Shown here one piece after another: positions 5,776-11,638 of a stretch of 11,638 bases of DNA. The DNA lies in the NCBI RefSeq assembly GCF_000717915.1, contig NZ_JOCX01000052.1, forward strand, positions 1 to 11,638, read 5' to 3'. The position numbers were made by a program, and so were the translations under genes. The notes below the pieces were generated by a model that saw only the letters and a list, made by a program, of their open reading frames with translations, was not told where the DNA came from and made no database searches. How positions within the stretch are numbered: the first letter of the stretch is position 1; each line of letters begins with the position of its first letter. Source of the DNA: Streptomyces sp. NRRL S-244. Lineage in GTDB: Bacteria; Actinomycetota; Actinomycetes; Streptomycetales; Streptomycetaceae.

Positions 5776-7794
5776 GTGGCTAACGCGGCAGAGCACAGCG
5801 GTGCGAACGGACATGCCGGGGTCATAGGCGGTAGCGGCAGGCTGGGGGCGGCACGGTTCCTCCTGTGGGCGCTGGCCGCCGTCCTCGCCGTCAGACAGGC
5901 CGCCTCCGTGCTGCGCGTGCCACCGGGCGAGTGGCTCGGCGAGTTCCGGCTCCCCAGTGGTTTCCCCGGGTCGCTGTACGACGGCGGCCAGTTCACCGGG
6001 ACCCCCTTCGCCGGGCTGGTCCTGAAGCCGTTCCTCGGTCTGGCGGCGCCCTCCCTGGAGGTGGCCTGGACCTGCGTGACGCTGCTGCTCGTCGCCGCCG
6101 TCGGGCTGGTCGCCGCGCGCGGCCTGCCCGACCCCGTGCCGCGGCGCACCGCGCTGCTCGCCGCGCCCGTACTGGTCGGCCTGATGATGGTGTCGCTGCC
6201 GGTCCGCGAGGCCGCCTCGCCGGGCCAGACCGCCGTCCTGCCCGTGCTGCTGGTGCTGCTGGCCGTGTTCCGGGTGCCCGGCGAGCGCCCGGCCGGCTTC
6301 CTCGTCGGCCTGGCCGCCGCGCTCCAGCCGGCCCTGCTGCTCTTCGCGCCGCTGCTGTGGCTCACCGGCCGCCGCCCCACCGCCAAGGCCGCCGCCGTGA
6401 CCTTCGCCGCGGCCACCGCCCTGTCCTGGGCGGCCCTGCCGCGCGACTCCTGGACGTACTGGGTCCACCACCTGGCCGGCACCGGCCTCGGCGGCGCCCC
6501 CGACAGCCTCGCCAACCAGTCCGTGCACGGCGCGCTGCTGCGGCTCGGACTGAGCGGCCCCGTCGAGATCCTGCTGTACGCGGCCCTCGCGGCCGGGATC
6601 GGCTGGGTCGGCCTGCGCCGCGCAGCCCGCTACGCCCGCGACGGCCAGCTGCTGCTCGCCGTCGCCGTCACCGGCTGCGTGGCCGTCGCCGTGGCGCCGA
6701 CCGGCTGGCGCCACCAGCTGCTGTGGGTGCTGCTCGCGGTGGCCGGCAAGGTCGGCAAGCGGGCGGCGGACCGGCCCGTGTGGCCGGTGGCCGTGGTGCT
6801 CGCCATGACCCTGCCCAGCGACATGCTGCTGCCCAACCTGGCCGCGCTGGCCCCCGTACGGGACAACGTGCTGCTGCTGGCCGCGCTGGCGGCTGCCTGC
6901 GCGGTGCCGTTCCTGCCGCGCTCCTCGCCGTACTGGCGCGAGCCCGTCCCGACGGCGTACGGCCGGCCGGCCGCCGCTCGGTGGTCGCGGGTGCCGCTGC
7001 TGCCGTTCTGGCGGCGCGTCCTGTCGCGCCCCAACCTGTTGCTGGAGCTGCTGCTGATACGGGTGGGGTACTCCCTCTACTCGCACATCCGGGCCGCCGC
7101 GCCCAGCAGCCGCAGCCTCGCCGAGGGGCACGGGAGCCAGATCCACGCCGTCGAGCGGGCGCTGGGCATCGACATCGAGCGCGCCGTCAACCACGCCGTG
7201 GTGCACACGCCCTGGCTGGAGAAGTTCTTCAACTTCTACTACACGTCGTTCCACTTCGTGGTGCCGCTGACGATCCTCGCGGTGCTGTACTGGCGCAGGC
7301 CGGGCGACTACCGCTGGGCCCGCGCCTCCCTGGGTCTGGCCACCGTCCTCGCGCTCATCGGCTTCTGGCTGTACCCGCTGGCGCCGCCGCGGCTCATGCC
7401 CGGCCTCGGCTTCATCGACACCGTGCACGGACCGCAGGATCTGGCCAATCCGCAGTACGGGGCGATGACCGCGATCTCCAACCAGTACGCGGCGATGCCC
7501 TCGCTGCACTTCGGCTGGTCGCTGTGGTGCGGGATCGTGATCATCATGCTCGCGCCGAAGGGCTGGCAGAAGCTCCTCGGGGCGCTGCACCCGCTGATCA
7601 CGGTGTGCGCGATCGTCGCCACCGCCAACCACTGGGTGCTCGACGCGGTCGGCGGCGCGGCCGTCGTGAGCGCCGGGTTCGGGCTGGTCTACGTACTGTC
7701 GGGGCCGCGCGGGGCCGCCCTGCCGGCCGGGCTGAGGGTGCCGCGGCCGCGCGAGCCGGAGCGGGTGGGCGCCGCGTCGCGTACGCGAGCGTAG
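5776..7794 (+). CDS. bifunctional GT87 glycosyltransferase / PAP2-family phosphatase membrane protein
   Basis: A 672-residue polytopic membrane protein in two parts. Residues about 22-380 are GT87 (DUF2029-type), a polyprenyl-phosphate-sugar-dependent transferase class that includes actinobacterial mannosyltransferases. Landmarks are SLYDGGQFTGTPFAGLVLKP (67-86), the GQTA turn (150-153), NQSVHGALLRLGL (247-259) and PTGWRHQLLW (308-317). Residues about 420-645 are a PAP2_3 (inositol-phosphorylceramide-synthase-like) domain with YPLAPPRLMP (533-542), MPSLHFGWSLW with S576/H578, and ANHWVLDAVGG with H619/D623, the catalytic set. The two halves could transfer a sugar and a phosphoryl-alcohol onto the same envelope lipid, or the PAP2 half could recycle a lipid phosphate; this is inference. 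GTG at 5776 is chosen because GGAGG lies 10 nt upstream and the next residues match the usual short hydrophilic leader. The acidic DL-x-x-Y motif expected near residue 55 is not seen. A strong hairpin follows the stop. Confidence 0.87.
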   Translation: MANAAEHSGANGHAGVIGGSGRLGAARFLLWALAAVLAVRQAASVLRVPPGEWLGEFRLPSGFPGSLYDGGQFTGTPFAGLVLKPFLGLAAPSLEVAWTCVTLLLVAAVGLVAARGLPDPVPRRTALLAAPVLVGLMMVSLPVREAASPGQTAVLPVLLVLLAVFRVPGERPAGFLVGLAAALQPALLLFAPLLWLTGRRPTAKAAAVTFAAATALSWAALPRDSWTYWVHHLAGTGLGGAPDSLANQSVHGALLRLGLSGPVEILLYAALAAGIGWVGLRRAARYARDGQLLLAVAVTGCVAVAVAPTGWRHQLLWVLLAVAGKVGKRAADRPVWPVAVVLAMTLPSDMLLPNLAALAPVRDNVLLLAALAAACAVPFLPRSSPYWREPVPTAYGRPAAARWSRVPLLPFWRRVLSRPNLLLELLLIRVGYSLYSHIRAAAPSSRSLAEGHGSQIHAVERALGIDIERAVNHAVVHTPWLEKFFNFYYTSFHFVVPLTILAVLYWRRPGDYRWARASLGLATVLALIGFWLYPLAPPRLMPGLGFIDTVHGPQDLANPQYGAMTAISNQYAAMPSLHFGWSLWCGIVIIMLAPKGWQKLLGALHPLITVCAIVATANHWVLDAVGGAAVVSAGFGLVYVLSGPRGAALPAGLRVPRPREPERVGAASRTRA

Positions 7795-7805
7795 GGAGCG
7801 GGCGA

Positions 7806-7851
7806 CGAAGGGGTGCCGGGAGGGTCTCGTACCCGTCCCGGCACCCCTTCG
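7806..7851 (+). terminator. terminator of the GT87/PAP2 gene
   Basis: A perfect 16-bp stem (7806-7821 with 7836-7851) starts 12 nt after the stop. Its 14-nt loop can pair further (GGGT with ACCC). The following bases are not T-rich, as is usual for Streptomyces terminators. It may also serve the DUF6193 gene, which ends at 7934 on the other strand. Confidence 0.75.
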
Positions 7852-7933
7852 GTGGATCGCCGCGTCCTGTCAGGATCCGCCGGGTGCGGGCGTCGCGCCA
7901 CTCGGGCGCGATCAGGGCTCGCCGCCGTACGGA

Positions 7934-8311
7934 TCAGGCGGCCGGGCCCGGGGCCTCGGCCAGTCCCGCCACGACGAGGGCGACCGCCGCCTCAGCGGTG
8001 TCGGCCTCGCCGATCACGAGCTTCTGGGTCGGGCTCAGGACGCGGAACCGGCCGTCGCGCAGCGGCTCGACCGCCGGCGCCGCCACCTCGAAGGGGTGGC
8101 TGGTGCGGGCGCTGAACCACAGGGTGAAGTGGCTGGTGAACGGGTAGAGCCGGCGCAGGGACGGTTCTGCGGAGGCGGCGTCGATCAGCGCGAGCACGCC
8201 CCGGCTCAAGACCGGGGAACCGCCCCGTTCGTGCATCAGCCGCCATGTCGTCGGCAGGCGCTGCCAGCGCGCTTCCACGCAGTCGGCAGGCCCGCTTGCC
8301 TGAAGGTTCAT
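7934..8311 (-). CDS. DUF6193 family protein
   Basis: A 125-residue soluble protein recognised from the layout of the DUF6193 family: an early VEARWQRL, then EPSLRRLYPFTSHFTLWFSA (53-72), a central RFRVLSPTQKLVIGEA and a closing TAEAAVALVVAGL helix. These are common in Streptomyces, sometimes near natural-product clusters, and no biochemical role is established that I know of. There is no signal peptide or membrane segment. The ATG at 8311 is the first in-frame ATG before the conserved part, but no clear ribosome binding site precedes it; a GTG at about residue 12 is an alternative. It lies 199 bp behind the P450 gene on the same strand, with hairpins between, so it is probably not in that operon. 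Family assignment is from memory of its sequence pattern. Confidence 0.72.
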   Translation of the reverse strand: MNLQASGPADCVEARWQRLPTTWRLMHERGGSPVLSRGVLALIDAASAEPSLRRLYPFTSHFTLWFSARTSHPFEVAAPAVEPLRDGRFRVLSPTQKLVIGEADTAEAAVALVVAGLAEAPGPAA

Positions 8312-8404
8312 CCGCGCAGTCTGACGGCAGGCCGCCCCCGGGACAATGCCCGGACGTGAACGGATCCCCACGGGCCCCGACGGACCCCTACGGAATTCGG
8401 CGGG

Positions 8405-8453
8405 CGTCCGCGGGCCTCGGCGGGCCCCGACGGAGTCCGACGGCCCGCGGACG
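8405..8453 (-). terminator. second inverted repeat behind the P450 gene
   Basis: A perfect 12-bp inverted repeat pairs 8405-8416 (CGTCCGCGGGCC) with 8442-8453, enclosing 25 nt that can form a smaller TCGG...CCGA hairpin. Its right arm shares four bases with the left arm of the hairpin at 8450-8491, so the two cannot form fully together. Confidence 0.45.
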
Positions 8454-8491
8454 GCAGGGGCCGGGGCGTGGGAGGAGCGGCCCCTGCCGTC
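8450..8491 (-). terminator. terminator of the P450 gene
   Basis: A perfect 14-bp stem (8450-8463 with 8478-8491) encloses a 14-nt loop, beginning 20 nt after the stop of the P450 gene on the minus strand. The core is ACGGCAGGGGCC with its complement. There is no T-tract, which is usual in this kind of genome. Confidence 0.65.
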
Positions 8492-8510
8492 GTGGACCAC
8501 GGGCCGGCCG

Positions 8511-9755
8511 TCAACCGTGGCTGACCCGAAGCTCCTTGATGCCGTTGAGCCAGGCCGCCCGCAGCCGCCGCGGCTCCGGCCCGGCCAGCCGCAGGTCGGG
8601 CAGTGAGTCGGCCAGTGCGTTGAAGATCAGGTCGATCTCCATGATGGCCAGGGACTTGCCGAGGCAGAAGTGCGGGCCGCCGCCGCCGAAGCCCAGGTGC
8701 GGGTTCGGGTCGCGGGTGATGTCGAAGCGGTCGGGGTCGGTGAACACCTCGGGGTCGTGGTTGGCGGAGGAGTAGAACAGCCCCACCCGGTCGCCCGCCT
8801 TGATCTTCTGCCCGCCCAGCTCGGTGTCCCGGGTGGCGGTGCGCTGGAAGGACACCACCGGGGTGGCCCAGCGGACGATCTCCTCGGCGGCCGTCGCCGG
8901 CCGGGTCGCCTTGTACAGCTCCCACTGCTCGGGGTGGGTCAGGAAGGCGTGCATGCCGTGGCTGATGGCGTTGCGCGTGGTCTCGTTGCCCGCGACCGCG
9001 AGCAGCAGCACGAAGAAGCCGAACTCGTCGGAGCCCAGGTTGCCCTGGCCCTCGGCGGCCACCAGCTGCGTGACGATGTCCTTGGCCGGGCACTCCTTGC
9101 GGGCGGCGGACAGGTTCATGGCGTAGCCGATGAGCTCCATCGCCGCGTTGGAGCCGACTTCCTCCGTGATCGCGTACTCGGGGTCGTCGTAGGCGATCAT
9201 CTTGTTCGACCAGTCGAAGATGCGGAGCCGGTCCTCCTGCGGTACGCCGATCAGTTCGGCGATGGCCTGGAGCGGAAGCTCGCACGCGACCTGCGTGACG
9301 AAGTCGAAGCTGCCGTCGGCCGAGGCGGCGAGCGCCTCGGTGACGATCTTCCGGGCCCGGTCGCGCAGGGCGTCCTCCAGGCCGCGGATGGCCCGCGGGG
9401 TGAAGCCGCGCTGCACGATCTGGCGTACGCGGGTGTGTTCCGGCGGGTCCATGTTCAGCATGATCAGGCGCTGGGCATCTATCTGCTCGCGCTGGATGTG
9501 CTCGTTGAAGCGGATGATCGCCGTATTGGTGGTCGAGGAGAACAACTCGGGGTGCGTGGAGACGTACTTGACGTCCGCGTGCCGGGTCACGACCCAGTAG
9601 CCGTCGTCGTCGAAGCCGGTGACGCCCCGCCGCTGGGGGCACCACCACACGGGTGCGGTCTGGCGCAGCTGGGCGAACTCGGGGAAGGGGACGCGGTCCT
9701 GGAGGAGGTCGGGATCGGTGGCGTCGAAGCCTTCGGGCAGCGCGGGACACGACAT
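8511..9755 (-). CDS. cyp125: CYP125-type cytochrome P450 (steroid C26/C27 monooxygenase-like)
   Basis: A 414-residue soluble bacterial P450. It aligns along its whole length with CYP125A1 of Mycobacterium tuberculosis, which hydroxylates and further oxidises the terminal methyl of the cholesterol/cholestenone side chain. Shared stretches include LPPGF/LPEGF, the QRxxMLNMDxPxHTRxR region (95-111), RGFTPRA (116-122), CELPLQAIA (158-166), VPQEDR, DPEYA, AMELIGYAMN, and the I-helix AVAGNETTRN (253-262). General P450 signatures are ExxR (E292-R295) in EEIVRWATPV and the haem loop FGGGGPHFC with ligand C364. It is about 17 residues shorter at the N-terminus than the mycobacterial protein. ATG at 9755 has GGAG 8 nt upstream. 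The partner gene on the other strand is a FadA5-type thiolase, as in mycobacteria. It needs ferredoxin and reductase, not encoded here. Substrate is inferred from family; a sterol-like molecule is the best guess. Confidence 0.9.
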   Translation of the reverse strand: MSCPALPEGFDATDPDLLQDRVPFPEFAQLRQTAPVWWCPQRRGVTGFDDDGYWVVTRHADVKYVSTHPELFSSTTNTAIIRFNEHIQREQIDAQRLIMLNMDPPEHTRVRQIVQRGFTPRAIRGLEDALRDRARKIVTEALAASADGSFDFVTQVACELPLQAIAELIGVPQEDRLRIFDWSNKMIAYDDPEYAITEEVGSNAAMELIGYAMNLSAARKECPAKDIVTQLVAAEGQGNLGSDEFGFFVLLLAVAGNETTRNAISHGMHAFLTHPEQWELYKATRPATAAEEIVRWATPVVSFQRTATRDTELGGQKIKAGDRVGLFYSSANHDPEVFTDPDRFDITRDPNPHLGFGGGGPHFCLGKSLAIMEIDLIFNALADSLPDLRLAGPEPRRLRAAWLNGIKELRVSHG

Positions 9756-9797
9756 CGGGCGACTCCAAGGTCTGACGGCCCATCAGAAGTTGGCTTG

Positions 9798-11166
<1,369 letters not shown>

Positions 11167-11193
11167 GCGCCGCCCGGCGTCGCCAGGCGGCGC
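11167..11193 (+). terminator. hairpin directly after the thiolase stop codon
   Basis: GCGCCGCC (11167-11174) pairs with GGCGGCGC (11186-11193) around an 11-nt loop, beginning at the base after the TAG stop. It is a short GC stem that may be the first of two stacked terminators. Confidence 0.4.
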
Positions 11194-11224
11194 AGGGCGC
11201 ACGGACCCTGTGGGATGGGAAACA

Positions 11225-11272
11225 GAAGGCCCCGGTGGCCGGACCTGGGGAGGTCCGGCCACCGGGGCCTTC
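11225..11272 (+). terminator. very strong thiolase terminator (22-bp perfect stem)
   Basis: Bases 11225-11246 and 11251-11272 are perfect reverse complements over 22 bp with a GGGG loop. The stem runs GAAGGCCCC... on the left and ends ...GGGGCCTTC on the right. It lies 59 nt after the thiolase stop. There is no T-tract except the TT within the arm. Being symmetrical, it could also stop transcription coming from the right. Confidence 0.75.
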
Positions 11273-11286
11273 GCACAGCTCGCGCC

Positions 11287-11321
11287 GTCTGCTCGCGTGT
11301 CTGCTCGCGTGTCTGCTTGCG
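11287..11321. repeat. three copies of a 12-bp tandem repeat
   Basis: GTCTGCTCGCGT occurs at 11287-11298 and 11299-11310, followed by an incomplete third copy GTCTGCTTGCG (11311-11321) with one C-to-T change. It lies between the thiolase terminator and the transglycosylase-like relic, outside any gene. Confidence 0.75.
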
Positions 11322-11343
11322 CCGTCAGGCGGTCACTGGTGGC

Positions 11344-11409
11344 TTAGTACCAGTGGTGGGTCTGCCAGAAGTTCCAGGCGCCGACGGGGCTGCCGTAGCG
11401 GGAGTTCAT
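11344..11409 (-). pseudogene. remnant of the C-terminus of a lytic-transglycosylase-like secreted protein
   Basis: The minus strand encodes NSRYGSPVGAWNFWQTHHWY followed by TAA. RYGSP..AW.FWQ.H.WY at the very end of the protein is the hallmark C-terminus of actinobacterial secreted transglycosylase (SLT) or aggregation-promoting-factor-like cell-wall enzymes. The preceding frame stays open only to a TAA at 11518-11520 and reads a Pro/Arg-rich sequence with no SLT features, whereas an intact protein would have the catalytic domain immediately before. It is therefore best read as a 5'-truncated relic of about 20 codons. A tiny 56-residue product from the GTG at 11514 is conceivable but unsupported. 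Confidence 0.6.
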
Positions 11410-11427
11410 GGGACAAGGGCGGTCGCT

Positions 11428-11458
11428 GCATGCCGGGGCATGCGTGAGCCACTCACGC
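11428..11458. repeat. two adjacent small inverted repeats
   Basis: GCATGCC (11428-11434) pairs with GGCATGC (11437-11443) with a 2-nt spacer, and GCGTGAG (11442-11448) pairs with CTCACGC (11452-11458) with a 3-nt spacer. The two hairpins share two bases. They begin about 20 bp past the point where recognisable transglycosylase sequence stops. Confidence 0.5.
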
Positions 11459-11557
11459 GGTGGAGAGGGGTTCGTCGGGCGGGGGGCGAAGGCCCTCTGC
11501 CGTGGCGACGTCACCAGTTAGCCAGGCCGGTGGGGGGCGTGGCAACGGGCCCTGGTA

Positions 11558-11638
11558 CTAGCCGTCCTCGCAGCCGGGGCCTGTGCGGCCGGGGTGGGTC
11601 GGGGTGGTGTCCGTGCAGGTGGGGGCGGGGTTTTGGGG
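11558..11638 (-). CDS. possible 3' end of a gene entering from the right (partial)
   Basis: On the minus strand, 26 codons lead from the window edge to a TAG at 11558-11560. They encode a Pro/Thr-rich tail with two cysteines (ending PGRTGPGCEDG). Twenty-four of the 26 codons end in G or C, mostly C, the expected pattern for a coding frame here. Nothing in it identifies a family; the composition would suit an extracytoplasmic tail. The short length makes a chance open frame possible. Confidence 0.35.
   Translation of the reverse strand, partial: PQNPAPTCTDTTPTHPGRTGPGCEDG

Larger units (their letters stand above)
11273..11638. other. right-hand stretch with no intact gene
   Basis: This 366-bp stretch has no complete coding frame with family resemblance. 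It contains a 12-bp tandem repeat, a short transglycosylase-like relic, two adjacent small hairpins and possibly a gene end, each listed separately. The last 60 bases are G-rich on the plus strand. Confidence 0.6.

Noticed and set aside
5656..7632. Very long minus-strand open frame (extends the MhuD-like frame upstream by over 650 codons)
   Set aside because: It is the antisense shadow of the GT87/PAP2 gene in GC-rich DNA, with low-complexity His/Gln/Arg/Gly content and no domain. Only the last 112 codons are real.

Overview
The window looks like a high-GC actinobacterial chromosome, almost certainly Streptomyces or a close relative. Third codon positions are nearly all G or C, GTG starts occur, and the proteins (Ser/Pro/Ala-linker peptidoglycan-binding protein, DUF6193 protein, GT87/PAP2 fusion) are typical of that genus. 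No rRNA, tRNA, CRISPR array, transposase or phage gene is visible.

Layout. The left edge may hold the last codons of a gene (+). It is followed by a HAD-family phosphatase (-) and a membrane-anchored peptidoglycan-binding protein (-). Divergent from the latter is a 14-TM DHA2 drug exporter (+) that carries a cytoplasmic winged-helix-like tail, ending tail-to-tail with a GNAT acetyltransferase (-). Divergent from the GNAT gene is an NTF2/SnoaL-like protein (+). It converges on a small ABM-fold monooxygenase (-) that keeps the residues used by the mycobacterial haem-degrading enzyme MhuD. Divergent from that is a fused GT87 glycosyltransferase/PAP2 phosphatase membrane protein (+) with a strong terminator, then a DUF6193 protein (-).

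The most coherent unit is at 8511-11166: a CYP125-type steroid-26-monooxygenase-like P450 (-) and a FadA5-type thiolase (+), divergently transcribed. This matches the arrangement of the cholesterol side-chain genes cyp125/fadA5 in Mycobacterium tuberculosis. The 241-bp gap holds two 14-bp sites that each match the KstR operator consensus (TnnAACnnGTTnnA) at all but one fixed position, one near each gene. One site lies inside the -35/-10 spacer of a plausible cyp125 promoter. In the family, CYP125 oxidises the terminal methyl of the sterol side chain and FadA5 performs thiolysis later in side-chain beta-oxidation. No other sterol gene is in the window, so this may be an isolated module whose substrate and regulator lie elsewhere.

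The right end (11167-11638) has no intact gene. It holds two hairpins behind the thiolase gene, a 12-bp tandem repeat, a short relic of the C-terminus of a lytic-transglycosylase-like protein, paired small inverted repeats, and possibly the last 26 codons of a gene entering from the right on the minus strand.
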